Below, in pieces: positions 39,016 through 46,981 of a DNA stretch of 64,000 nt; the first letter of the stretch is position 1; each line of letters opens with the position of its first letter. A model generated the notes under the pieces. The model was not told the origin of the DNA, did not search any database, and saw nothing but the letters and a program-made list of their open reading frames with translations. The stretch lies in contig NZ_CP051774.1 of assembly GCF_012913485.1 (NCBI RefSeq), positions 2,790,001 to 2,854,000 of the forward strand, given 5' to 3'. The stretch is from Luteolibacter luteus (GTDB taxonomy: Bacteria > Verrucomicrobiota > Verrucomicrobiia > Verrucomicrobiales > Akkermansiaceae). The position numbers and the translations under genes were made by a program.

Positions 39016-41571
39016 ATGACCCTCCGCCTTCCAGAGCTGTCGCTGGTGCTTCTCATCGGTCCTTCGGGATCGGGGAAGTCCACCTTTGCGCGCAGGCATT
39101 TCAAGCCGACGGAGATCGTGTCGTCGGATGCGTGCCGCGGGATGGTGTCGGATGACGAGGATGACCAGAGCGTGACGGCGCAGGCCTTCGCGGTGCTGGA
39201 TTTCATCGTGCGGCAACGGCTGGCACTGGGGAGGCTGACGGTGATCGATGCGACCAACGTGAATCCCGAGGACCGGGCAAGGCTGATCGCGATCGCGCGC
39301 GAGTATCATTTCCTGTGCACGGCGGTCGTCTTCACGTTGCCGGAGAGTCTCTGCCACGAGCGGAACAAATCGCGGCCGGACCGCGACTTCGGACCGCAGG
39401 TGATCAAGAACCAGATCAGCCGGATGAAGCGCGGGCTGCGCGGCCTGAAGAACGAGGGCTTCCGCTACAGCCACTTCCTGCGCACGCCGGAAGAGGTGGA
39501 CGCGGTGGAGGGCATCCAGCGGGATCCCCTTTGGAACAATCGCAAGCAGGATCACGGGCCCTTCGACATCATCGGTGATGTCCATGGCTGCAATGAAGAG
39601 CTGCGCACGCTGATCGGGAAGCTCGGCTATGCGATCGAGGATGATGTGGCCACGCATCCCGAAGGCCGGCGGCTGGTGTTCGTGGGCGACTTGATCGATC
39701 GCGGGCCGGACTCCCCGAACGTGCTGCGGCTGGCGATGGCCTCGGTGAAGGCAGGCACGGCGATCTGCGTGCCGGGCAATCACGACATGAAGTTCCTGCG
39801 CTGGCTGAATGGCAAGAAGGTCCAGCCGACGCACGGACTCGCGGAGACGATCGAGCAGCTCGAAGCGGATCCGCTGGACCGGCGAGATCTCATTTCCTTC
39901 CTCGACGGGCTGGTGAGCCACTTCGTCTTCGACGATGGCAAGCTGGTGGTGGCGCATGCGGGCCTGAAGGAGGACATGCAAGGCCGCGGCTCGGGTAAGG
40001 TGCGGGAGTTCTGCCTCTATGGCGAGACAACCGGAGAGCGCGACGAGTATGGCCTGCCGGAGCGGCTTGACTGGGCACGCGACTATCGCGGTCGTGCACT
40101 GGTGGTTTATGGCCACACGCCTTTCGCAGAGCCCCGCTGGCTGAACCATACGGTGAATATCGATACCGGCTGCTGCTTCGGCGGGGCGCTGACCGCGCTG
40201 CGCTATCCGGAGCGTGAGATCGTTTCCGTGCCCGCGCTGCGGACCTATGCGGAACCGGCGAAGCCGCTGCTCGCGCAAGCCACGATCGATGCGCAGCTGC
40301 AGAATGACCGCGTGCTGGATCTGGATGACCTGCGCGGCAAGCGCTACATCGATACGACGCTGCGTCCCGCGATCACGGTGCGGGAGGAGAACGTACTGGC
40401 CGCGCTGGAAGTGATGAGCCGCTTCGCCGTGGATCCGCGCTGGCTGGTCTATCTGCCGCCGACGATGTCACCCTGTGGCACGAGCTCGCAGGAGGGCTGG
40501 CTGGAGCGGCCGGAGGAGGCTTTCCACTATTTCACGCAGCAGGGCATCACGTCCGTGGTCTGTGAGGAGAAGCACATGGGCTCGCGCGCGGTGGCGGTGG
40601 TCTGCCGGGATCCGGAGATCGCGATCAGCCGCTTCGGCCTGAAGCAAGCGCGGAGTGGGGTAATCTACACGCGGACCGGGCGGCCATTCTTCACCGAGGA
40701 AGCACTGGAGCAGGCGCTGCTGGAGCGCCTGGCATCGGCCCTTGAGCGCGCGGGCATCTGGACGGAACTCGCCACCGAATGGCTGTGCCTGGACTGCGAG
40801 CTGATGCCGTGGTCGGCGAAGGCGATGGAACTACTACAGTCCCAGTACGCAGCCGTGGGTGCCGCGGGGATCGCGCATTCCGCCGCGGCGGCAGAGGCAC
40901 TGGGCATCGCGATTTCGGAAGATCATCTGGAGCCCGAAGTGCGTGCCATGCTGGAAGGCCTGCAGCAGCGCAATGAATCACGCGGGACAATGCTGGACCG
41001 CTATCGTGCCGCGTATCGCCAATACTGCTGGGATGTGGTCACGCTGGATGACTACAAGCTCGCGCCCTTCCATTTCCTCGCGGGTGAAGCCGGTCTTTTC
41101 ACGGATCGCGATCATCCCTGGCACATGTCACTGGCCGGGCGGCTCCACGAAGCGGACCCGGCGCTCTTCCAGGCAACGCGCTGGCGCGAAGTTTCGCTTG
41201 CCGATGAAGAAGCGGTGGCCGCCGCCATCCGCTGGTGGGAAGAACTCACCGCAGCCGGTGGCGAGGGCATGGTGGTGAAGCCGCACGGCTTCATCGAGAA
41301 AGGCACGCGCGGGCTGGTGCAGCCTGCGGTGAAGTGCCGTGGCCGCGAGTACCTGCGGATCATCTACGGGCCGGAGTACGATCACCCCGACCACCTGCCC
41401 CGCCTGAAGCAACGGAACCTGAGCCACAAGCGCTCGATGGCGGACCGCGAGTTCGCCCTCGGCATCGAGGGGCTTTCCCGCTTCGTCGCACGACGCCCGC
41501 TGCGCGAGGTGCACGAGTGCGTGCTGGCCGTGCTGGCGATGGAGAGCGAGCCGGTGGATCCGCGCTTGTAG
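39016..41571 (+). CDS. pnkp: Polynucleotide kinase-phosphatase-ligase Pnkp
   Basis: An 851-residue three-domain RNA repair enzyme. The N-terminal 5'-OH kinase has LIGPSGSGKSTFARRHF (residues 14-30). The central metallophosphoesterase (about 180-400) has DIIGDVHGCNEELRTL, VFVGDLIDRGPDSPN, CVPGNHDMKFLRW and VVYGHTPFAEPRWL. It removes 2',3'-cyclic phosphate or 3'-phosphate. The C-terminal adenylyltransferase/ligase (about 460-851) has the nucleophile lysine in VCEEKHMGSRAVAVVC and later GEGMVVKPHGFIEKG. The pair with Hen1, two bases upstream, is the known bacterial system that heals and methylates ribotoxin-cut RNAs. All three catalytic domains look intact. Confidence 0.97.
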   Translation: MTLRLPELSLVLLIGPSGSGKSTFARRHFKPTEIVSSDACRGMVSDDEDDQSVTAQAFAVLDFIVRQRLALGRLTVIDATNVNPEDRARLIAIAREYHFLCTAVVFTLPESLCHERNKSRPDRDFGPQVIKNQISRMKRGLRGLKNEGFRYSHFLRTPEEVDAVEGIQRDPLWNNRKQDHGPFDIIGDVHGCNEELRTLIGKLGYAIEDDVATHPEGRRLVFVGDLIDRGPDSPNVLRLAMASVKAGTAICVPGNHDMKFLRWLNGKKVQPTHGLAETIEQLEADPLDRRDLISFLDGLVSHFVFDDGKLVVAHAGLKEDMQGRGSGKVREFCLYGETTGERDEYGLPERLDWARDYRGRALVVYGHTPFAEPRWLNHTVNIDTGCCFGGALTALRYPEREIVSVPALRTYAEPAKPLLAQATIDAQLQNDRVLDLDDLRGKRYIDTTLRPAITVREENVLAALEVMSRFAVDPRWLVYLPPTMSPCGTSSQEGWLERPEEAFHYFTQQGITSVVCEEKHMGSRAVAVVCRDPEIAISRFGLKQARSGVIYTRTGRPFFTEEALEQALLERLASALERAGIWTELATEWLCLDCELMPWSAKAMELLQSQYAAVGAAGIAHSAAAAEALGIAISEDHLEPEVRAMLEGLQQRNESRGTMLDRYRAAYRQYCWDVVTLDDYKLAPFHFLAGEAGLFTDRDHPWHMSLAGRLHEADPALFQATRWREVSLADEEAVAAAIRWWEELTAAGGEGMVVKPHGFIEKGTRGLVQPAVKCRGREYLRIIYGPEYDHPDHLPRLKQRNLSHKRSMADREFALGIEGLSRFVARRPLREVHECVLAVLAMESEPVDPRL

Positions 41572-41623
41572 CCGGTCGAGATTTCCATTTCCCGAACGCC
41601 CTTCCCTCGCCCATCCTCCGGGC

Positions 41624-42595
41624 ATGGATTTCCTGGCGAACGCGCGGCGAGTGATCGAGATCGAGACGGGTGCGCTGGAGCGCATGGCGGCGCGGCTGGA
41701 CGGGTCCTTCGTGCGGGCGGTGGAGATGCTGCGGGAAACCCTCGATCGCCGCGGGAAGATCGTGGTGGTGGGCATCGGAAAGTCCGGAAACATCGGCCAC
41801 AAGATCGCCGCGACGCTGAACTCCACGGGGGCGACGGCGGTGGTGCTGAATTCCCAGAATGCCCTGCACGGCGATCTGGGCATGGTCTCGGATGGCGATG
41901 CGGTGCTGCTGCTTTCCTACTCGGGCGAGACGCCGGAGCTGCTGGACCTGCTGCCGCATGTGAAGCGCTTCGATGTTTTCCTGATCGCGCTGACGGGCAA
42001 GACGAACTCGACCCTCGGCGAGCATAGCGACGTGGTGCTGGACACCTCGGTGGATCGCGAGGCCTGTCCGCTGAACCTGGCACCGACTTCTTCCTCCACG
42101 GCGATGCTGGTGATGGGCGATGCGCTGGCCATGGTGCTGCTGGAGGCACGCGGCTTCACGGAGGAACAATTCGCGCGCTTTCACCCGGGCGGGGCGCTGG
42201 GACGGGCGCTGCTAACGCGGGTGTCCGATATCATGCGGGCGGGCGAGCAACTCGCGGCGGTGTCACTGGGCGCGACGGTGCGGGACGCGCTGGAGGCGAT
42301 GTCCAAGGCGCGGTCCGGTGCCTGCGTGGTGACGGAGACGGACGGACGGCTGGCCGGGATTTTCACGCACGGCGACTTCGCGCGCTGCTACCAGCGGGAT
42401 GCCTTCGTGGGAGACAAGTCGGTGGCGGATTTCATGACCCGCAGGCCGATCAGCGTGGAAGCGGATTCGCTGGCCGTGGAGGCCGTGCAGACGATCGGCT
42501 CGCACCGGGTGGACGACGTGGTGGTGCTGGACGGCGAGGGCCGGGCGGTGGGCCTCGTTGATACCCAAGACCTCGCCCGTCTCAAGATCGTTTGA
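41624..42595 (+). CDS. kdsD: Arabinose-5-phosphate isomerase (KpsF/GutQ family)
   Basis: A 323-residue isomerase converting ribulose 5-phosphate to arabinose 5-phosphate, the first step to Kdo for lipopolysaccharide. The N-terminal SIS domain (about 35-180) has KIVVVGIGKSGNIGHKIAAT, SDGDAVLLLSYSGETPELLD and CPLNLAPTSSSTAMLVMGDA. FHPGGALGRALLTRVSDIM leads into two CBS domains (about 205-320). This layout and length are standard for KdsD/KpsF. It follows pnkp by 52 bp on the same strand but probably has no functional link to RNA repair. Confidence 0.94.
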   Translation: MDFLANARRVIEIETGALERMAARLDGSFVRAVEMLRETLDRRGKIVVVGIGKSGNIGHKIAATLNSTGATAVVLNSQNALHGDLGMVSDGDAVLLLSYSGETPELLDLLPHVKRFDVFLIALTGKTNSTLGEHSDVVLDTSVDREACPLNLAPTSSSTAMLVMGDALAMVLLEARGFTEEQFARFHPGGALGRALLTRVSDIMRAGEQLAAVSLGATVRDALEAMSKARSGACVVTETDGRLAGIFTHGDFARCYQRDAFVGDKSVADFMTRRPISVEADSLAVEAVQTIGSHRVDDVVVLDGEGRAVGLVDTQDLARLKIV

Positions 42596-42649
42596 ACACC
42601 AATCATTTCTTGATTCCTTAAGAACTCCAAAGTATTCAGGGCCCCGCGC

Positions 42650-43570
42650 ATGGCGAGGACCCGAAAGAAGCAAATCAAGCTGGGCTCGACCACCTCGGGA
42701 GGAAATCGCCGTCGCCGCCGCCAGCCCTTGGGTGAGGCGCTGCGCCGCGCCAATGCCCGGGCGCATGAGCGGGTAAACCGCCGGCTGGGCCAGCGCGATC
42801 ACAAGCACATCCGCGCGGCGATCGCGGGGACCGCTGCTTACGGCTACGAAGAGCCGCCGGCAGGGATGATGATGCGGATGTTCCGCTGGCTGATCGGGCT
42901 GGCGATCCTGCCCTTCTGCTGGATCACGTCGTGGACCTTCTTCTCGCAGTTCACGGATGCGACGCTGGATCACGGTTTCTGGCGGATGTCCGCCTTCTGG
43001 TACTTCGCGACCGGGGTGCTGCTGATGACCGGATGGTTCTTCAGCGGGCTGCTGCGGCATGTTTTCCTGTATCTCTACGTGCTGGGCCATGAGCTGACGC
43101 ACATCCTTTTCATCTGGGCCTTCCGCGGCCGTGTGAGCGATTGGGGCGTGAGCCTGGATGGCGGCTATGTGACGACGGACAAGACGAACATCGTCATCGC
43201 GCTCTCGCCGTACTTCGTGCCGCTGTGGGCGGCGCTCGGCGTGGCGGTGCATGCCCTGTTCGGCCTTGCGATCGAGATGCCGCCGGTGACCGACAAGATC
43301 CTCTTCGGCTGGGTGGGCTTCTTCTGGGCCTTCCACCTTTTGTGGACGCTGTGGATGATCCCGCGGGATCAGCCGGACCTGAAGGAGAACGGCACCTTCC
43401 TCTCGCTAGTGATCATCTATCTGGCGAACCAGCTGGTGCTGGCCGCACTGCTCTGCGTGGCGGCACGACCGCTGGGCTTCGGCGAATTCGGCCAGGAGTG
43501 GATGGCAAACGCGGCGCGCACCATGGAAGGCGTGATGCGCGTGGTGCGGGAAGTCCGGGTGGAGCTTTGA
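42650..43570 (+). CDS. Multi-pass membrane protein with HExxH motif
   Basis: A 306-residue protein. The first 70 residues are very basic (RTRKKQIKLG, NRRRRRQPLGEALRRANARA). About six hydrophobic segments follow from residue 78 on. In the third, LYVLGHELTHILFIWAFRG contains HELTH, the zinc-protease consensus, and NIVIALSPYFVPLWAALGV further on could supply a membrane-embedded part. This arrangement resembles M50 site-2-like proteases, but the second conserved Asp motif is not obvious. The putative function, intramembrane cleavage, is inference. It is followed by the first hairpin of the accessory interval. Confidence 0.65.
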   Translation: MARTRKKQIKLGSTTSGGNRRRRRQPLGEALRRANARAHERVNRRLGQRDHKHIRAAIAGTAAYGYEEPPAGMMMRMFRWLIGLAILPFCWITSWTFFSQFTDATLDHGFWRMSAFWYFATGVLLMTGWFFSGLLRHVFLYLYVLGHELTHILFIWAFRGRVSDWGVSLDGGYVTTDKTNIVIALSPYFVPLWAALGVAVHALFGLAIEMPPVTDKILFGWVGFFWAFHLLWTLWMIPRDQPDLKENGTFLSLVIIYLANQLVLAALLCVAARPLGFGEFGQEWMANAARTMEGVMRVVREVRVEL

Positions 43571-43941
43571 TTGGTTGATCCGGCTGGGAAAGCGGGGGAT
43601 GAAGGCGCGAGGCGGCGATGGATTTTCTGTCCGTCCGGCTGTCCATCCATCCATTTCCCTAGGGGATATGGATGGATGGACGGATGAGTGTTTCTCGATC
43701 ACCTCACCAATGCGGCAGGATACGGAGGCGCCTTGTGGAACGCGGGCATTCTTTTCCGCTTCCAAGCACGTCCACCCGGACGACAAAAGTGTCGTCCCTC
43801 CATAGACGAGCGCTCGGGCGGGCCCGGGTGTGCCCTAACAGGGTCAAAGGCCCGTCCCACAAGCGCACGTTTGATTGGATCCGGCGCCTCTTGAATCCTA
43901 ACATCGGAAGCAATCCGGATGGCAGAAATGGCTCAATCGGC
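43571..43941. other. Gene-free gap with hairpin H1 and repeat fragments
   Basis: This 371-bp gap between two convergent genes contains hairpin H1 (43641-43681). It also has a short GGACGACA-AAAG-TGTCGTCC stem near 43778-43797 and a fragment TAACAGGGTCAAAGGC near 43837-43852. That fragment has relatives at 44830 (CAGGGCCAAGGGC) and 55921 (TAACAGGGCCAAGGGC). No convincing gene is seen on either strand. Confidence 0.55.
43641..43681. repeat. Tetranucleotide hairpin H1 (TCCA type)
   Basis: A perfect 14-bp inverted repeat: GTCCATCCATCCAT at 43641-43654 and its reverse complement at 43668-43681. The 13-base spacer is TTCCCTAGGGGAT, with an 8-base palindrome CCCTAGGG in the middle. It belongs to a family of nine such hairpins between 43.6 and 50.9 kb. 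Confidence 0.9.
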
Positions 43942-44700
43942 CTACTGCACGAGTGCGACATAGAGCAACCAGCCATTTCCCAATACGCCCAAAAGGCCCA
44001 CGAATCCCGAAGTCCTCACACGCATGATCCCAATCGCAGCACCGGCTGCTGCGATGACGACACCTCCCAAAAAGAGCCAGCCTATATCCGGAGGCACAAA
44101 CCCGTAAGTGGGTCTGCGAAATGCGTAACGATGCATCGCAATGCTCGCCGGAATGGTGACGAACGGGATGAGATCGAGCCGGGTAAATTTGATGGGAATT
44201 CGCATCCGAGAATTGAAGGACAAGCGTCTGTCGCACCTCGCCTTGGTTGGTTCACTGATCAGAATATCGCGCCAGTCCCGATGGGCGATTGCGATAGATG
44301 GATAGAAGGCATGAAGATTGCCGGATGTCGTGCGGATGATCTTGAGGGCAACCTCTTCGAAGTTCTCCCAGCCATTGATCTGAAACCAACGCTGCAGCGT
44401 CAATAGCTCCAGGCTCACGGAAGCGACTTCGTGTCCTGAAAAGGATTCAGCAATCTGACGGGTCACTTCTGCACTCAGATCCGCGCAGTCGTCCTCGTGC
44501 AGGGAAAGCAGCTTTCTTTTAGCCACAGTGAGCTTCTCGCAAACTTGCTGGCTCTGCTTCGACAGATCTTCCATGTGCGCCAGATCACCCTGAAGCACCC
44601 CTTCCCTAAGAGCACGCAACTCAAGCTCGCACAGACGCTCGAACTCCAGGGAGAGCATCTCAATTTCCTTCCGGACCTCGGAGGCGCTGGCTTCGTTCAT
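43942..44700 (-). CDS. Hypothetical membrane protein with N-terminal coiled coil
   Basis: A 252-residue protein of no recognised family. Start at the ATG complementary to 44698-44700 (MNEASASEVRKEIEMLSLEF). A longer open frame upstream runs through hairpin H2 and has no credible start. Residues 5-70 are strongly helical and charged, with coiled-coil character. The C-terminal 75 residues hold two or three hydrophobic segments, LIPFVTIPASIAMHR, GWLFLGGVVIAAAGAAIGIM and GFVGLLGVLGNGWLLYVAL. It resembles a membrane-anchored helical protein. The function is unknown. Hairpin H2 lies 150 bp upstream. Confidence 0.65.
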   Translation of the reverse strand: MNEASASEVRKEIEMLSLEFERLCELELRALREGVLQGDLAHMEDLSKQSQQVCEKLTVAKRKLLSLHEDDCADLSAEVTRQIAESFSGHEVASVSLELLTLQRWFQINGWENFEEVALKIIRTTSGNLHAFYPSIAIAHRDWRDILISEPTKARCDRRLSFNSRMRIPIKFTRLDLIPFVTIPASIAMHRYAFRRPTYGFVPPDIGWLFLGGVVIAAAGAAIGIMRVRTSGFVGLLGVLGNGWLLYVALVQ

Positions 44701-44850
44701 GAGGCAGTCGGTGTCGCGGTGGCTCAAGGAGGGCCCGGAAAGGAGCGAGTGCCAATCTGTTTGTCTCCAGCCCTGAGCCGGGAATCGCGCGGGGGAGGAA
44801 GAAGCGGTGTATCGCTGGCATCCCTTCCGACAGGGCCAAGGGCCCGGTGA

Positions 44851-44900
44851 ATTTTCCATTCCATCCACAAGCCTAAGGGGTGTGGATGGAATGGAAAAAT
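44851..44900. repeat. Hairpin H2 (TTCCATCC subtype)
   Basis: The arms ATTTTCCATTCCATCCACA (44851-44869) and TGTGGATGGAATGGAAAAAT (44881-44900) pair over 19 bases apart from one extra A. The spacer is AGCCTAAGGGG. It is closely similar to H3 and located in front of a minus-strand gene. It shares the CCTA.GG-like core with the TCCA and TCCG hairpins. Confidence 0.88.
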
Positions 44901-44982
44901 GGAGGGGTGTTCCCCGTCATTCCCAGGGCCGACCACCTGAGGTGGCGCCCTTGACAATCGCCATTGAGTGCTACGGTGGTGC

Positions 44983-45243
44983 ATGCGTACGACTGTTCCT
45001 TTGCAGCTTATCGCTCTCCTAGGCAGCTTCCTCGGCTTCGGCGCCACGGTGGTGCCGGCTCCGGTCTTCCAAGATGCCACCAAGAAGATCCACACCGAGG
45101 GCTACCCGAGATTGTCCCGGACAAACCCATACAAGGCGCCACTTCTCAGCCAGATCATCTTTGACGGCCCTCCTGCGCGGCCAAAGAAAATGAATGAGAG
45201 CGCGCCCCCCGGGAAGCCGCGTGAGGCGGGCAAGCGGGCCTAA
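44983..45243 (+). CDS. Small putative secreted protein
   Basis: An 86-residue frame starting MRTTVPLQLIALLGSFLGFG, which reads as a signal peptide, followed by a hydrophilic, Pro/Lys-rich chain without recognised motifs. TTGACA at 44951 upstream could be a -35 box. A competing frame lies on the other strand (45019-45279) but has no secretion signal and less natural composition. The call rests on the signal peptide only. Confidence 0.42.
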   Translation: MRTTVPLQLIALLGSFLGFGATVVPAPVFQDATKKIHTEGYPRLSRTNPYKAPLLSQIIFDGPPARPKKMNESAPPGKPREAGKRA

Positions 45244-45323
45244 CAGGTACCCGGCCTGCCCAAGCATGGTGCGCTGCAAGCCAAGCCACGGTTCGAACCG
45301 ATCCGTGGGGGCAGGAGCCGGCG

Positions 45324-45752
45324 CTACGGGATGATATACGATGGGGAACGGTATCTCTCGTTATCTTCAAACCAAGCCTCCACGTAAGTCAGACGATCCC
45401 CGGAAAATTTCAGCACCACGGGGCCCGGAGGCGGCGGGTTCATTTCCCACTTGCTCGTGTGGAACTCCATGGTGACCACCCCGCCGGTCTTCGAGATGCG
45501 CTCGGGCTGCCCCCAGTTGCGAAGGATGCCGGATTTGCTCAGCATCCCGCGTCTCTTCTGAAACTGGTGCTCACGGCGGGTTTCCGCATCACTGGTATAC
45601 GAAAGACCGACCGATCCGCGGGACTCCGACAAGACGAGCTTCTTCCACTTCTGCCGGGACGGTGAGAGATCCACCATCTTTGTATGGGTCGTCGGCGCAC
45701 AAGATGCCGCGATGAGACAGGAGATGCCACTCAGAATCCAATTTCGAATCAT
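45324..45752 (-). CDS. Small lipoprotein, hypothetical
   Basis: A 142-residue protein starting at 45752 (MIRNWILSGISCLIAASC), a lipoprotein signal with the likely lipidated cysteine at the end. The middle contains ILRNWGQPERISKTGGVVTM and a C-terminal LKFSGDRLTYVEAWFEDNER, a pattern reminiscent of SmpA/BamE-like small lipoproteins, in which a helix pair leads to a short sheet. That resemblance is weak. The open frame continues upstream through hairpin H3 but without a plausible start. The function is unknown. Confidence 0.65.
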   Translation of the reverse strand: MIRNWILSGISCLIAASCAPTTHTKMVDLSPSRQKWKKLVLSESRGSVGLSYTSDAETRREHQFQKRRGMLSKSGILRNWGQPERISKTGGVVTMEFHTSKWEMNPPPPGPVVLKFSGDRLTYVEAWFEDNERYRSPSYIIP

Positions 45753-45841
45753 CGTCCAATAGGGCTGCGCCGTTCTGCTCTCCAGGAGCTGCTCGGCACA
45801 AACCAAAAAATTCGCGTCTTCAGCGATGAGACGCGCCGCAG

Positions 45842-45890
45842 ATTTTCCCTTCCATCCACAACCCTGGGGGATGTGGATGGAATGGAAAAA
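45842..45890. repeat. Hairpin H3 (TTCCATCC subtype)
   Basis: The arms TTTTCCCTTCCATCCACA (45843-45860) and TGTGGATGGAATGGAAAAA (45872-45890) pair with one mismatch. The spacer is ACCCTGGGGGA. It is nearly identical to H2 including outer flanks, and lies about 90 bp upstream of the small lipoprotein start at 45752, just outside the end of the next gene. Confidence 0.87.
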
Positions 45891-45918
45891 TGGAGCGGGG
45901 GGCAGCGGGCGGGATCCG

Positions 45919-46545
45919 CTATCGGTAGGGCTTCGCCGCCGCATCGAAGGAGGCCGGATCGGAGCTGGATCTCAGCGCTTCAGCCAATCCCGCGATCCTG
46001 AAGCGATTGGACTTCCCTGCCGAATCGTCGAGCCACAAGAGGTCATCGAGCACCCAAGCATTGCCAGACCTCAGCAGGGTGACGGAGGCCCGGTCGATGC
46101 TGGTATCATACCATCGGGTTTCCTTGAAACGGATCTCAGCCACGATGGCTTCTCCCTTCCTGGTCACGCCGGTGACCTCCACGGTTTGCGGAATGTAGAG
46201 ATAGGGCCAAGGCCGCATGGCTGCCACGTTGATTTCATCGGTCACCGTCCTGCCGAGGCTTGCGAGATCGGCATCCGCAAAGCGTCCACGTGCTTCGGCA
46301 TAGCTACGGGAGAAGTCCCTGAGGGAGGCCCGGTAATCCCGCGACACGGTGGTTTTCAGAGCCGTATCGTCCACTCCCTGCTTCAGCACGGTTTGGACAT
46401 CCTGTTTCCCGGCAGCGATGAAGAAGCGGTCCAACGCCGCCGACAGCTCCTGCGAAGCGGGCTCTGCCGGCTTGTTGCCCGCAGGTACGGTGGAACAGGC
46501 GCAAAGGAACAGCGCTACCAAGAAAGAAAAGATCCTGCACTCCAT
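45919..46545 (-). CDS. Lipoprotein with NTF2-like domain, hypothetical
   Basis: A 208-residue exported protein starting at 46545 (MECRIFSFLVALFLCACS), a signal with lipoprotein character. Residues 40-165 look like an NTF2-like fold used by small periplasmic proteins: LDRFFIAAGKQDVQTVLKQG at the start, then beta strands IVAEIRFKETRWYDTSIDRA, TLLRSGNAWVLDDLLWLD. The tail is hydrophilic. A longer open frame extends upstream into hairpin H4 but its start is not credible. The function is unknown. Confidence 0.66.
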   Translation of the reverse strand: MECRIFSFLVALFLCACSTVPAGNKPAEPASQELSAALDRFFIAAGKQDVQTVLKQGVDDTALKTTVSRDYRASLRDFSRSYAEARGRFADADLASLGRTVTDEINVAAMRPWPYLYIPQTVEVTGVTRKGEAIVAEIRFKETRWYDTSIDRASVTLLRSGNAWVLDDLLWLDDSAGKSNRFRIAGLAEALRSSSDPASFDAAAKPYR

Positions 46546-46593
46546 GTCGTCCTCCGATGATAATGACTCCGGAAGGAATTCCCACTCCATCCA

Positions 46594-46640
46594 TCCGTCC
46601 ATCCATCCATTTCCCTAGGGGATATGGATGGATGGACGGA
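46594..46640. repeat. Tetranucleotide hairpin H4 (TCCA type)
   Basis: The 17-base arms TCCGTCCATCCATCCAT (46594-46610) and ATGGATGGATGGACGGA (46624-46640) are perfect inverted copies. The spacer TTCCCTAGGGGAT is identical in sequence and orientation to that of H1. It is the left part of module A. Confidence 0.9.
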
Positions 46641-46663
46641 GATGAAGGCGACAGCGGCATTCG

Positions 46664-46891
46664 ACCGGCTGCTCTTCTGCCCGGGAGCGCGGAGGCTCCG
46701 CCCCGCAGAGTGGTCCTTCGCGGCGATCTCATCGAGAAGGATAGGAGGAGCCAGAACGTGCCACTTCAGCTCATCGAAGAAGGCCCCCAACAAGACGACG
46801 GCCTTCCTGGATGAGCACGGATGAACGGACTGCTTCAAGGGTTGCTTCTGCGGGGCGGAGCCTCCGCGCTCCCGGGAAAAGAGCATCCGGT
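46664..46891. repeat. 226-bp inverted-repeat element, copy A
   Basis: The outer edges ACCGGCTGCTCTTCTGCC and, inverted, the ATCCGGT-ended right arm form terminal inverted repeats of about 45 bases including GAGCGCGGAGGCTCCGCC. The interior has a minus-strand frame starting ATG at 46886-46884 inside the arm (MLFSRERGGSAPQKQPLKQ). It continues through DELKWHVLAPPILLDE, segments shared with other copies. Confidence 0.85.
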
Positions 46892-46917
46892 AATCGGCAT
46901 CTTGGGATGGTCCATCC

Positions 46918-46958
46918 GTCCGTCCGTCCGTTTCCCCTAGGGCTGCGGACGGACGGAC
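46918..46958. repeat. Tetranucleotide hairpin H5 (TCCG type)
   Basis: The 13-base arms GTCCGTCCGTCCG (46918-46930) and CGGACGGACGGAC (46946-46958) flank the spacer TTTCCCCTAGGGCTG. The same spacer and orientation occur in H9. It is the right part of module A and lies 23 bp from the stop of the GH16 gene. Confidence 0.9.
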
Positions 46959-46981
46959 AGCAGACCGAAACACCCCCCCTC

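Larger units (their letters stand above)
46586..46959. mobile_element. Composite repeat module A: TCCA hairpin, 228-bp element, TCCG hairpin
   Basis: Three parts in order: hairpin H4 (46594-46640), the long inverted-repeat element (46664-46891) and hairpin H5 (46918-46958). Modules B and C have the same order and polarity. The part order, core sequences and arm types agree, so it is one unit repeated three times rather than chance neighbours. It fills the 436-bp gap between the NTF2-like lipoprotein gene and the GH16 gene. No transposase gene is present, so if it moves it must do so by functions encoded elsewhere. Confidence 0.75.

Noticed and set aside
37616..41571. Hen1-Pnkp as a new system
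   Set aside because: The pair is an already described bacterial RNA-repair system. Only its setting here is of interest.
45019..45279. Small minus-strand gene overlapping the small secreted protein
   Set aside because: It has no signal peptide or recognised motif, and the plus-strand frame has a clear signal peptide. Neither is certain.
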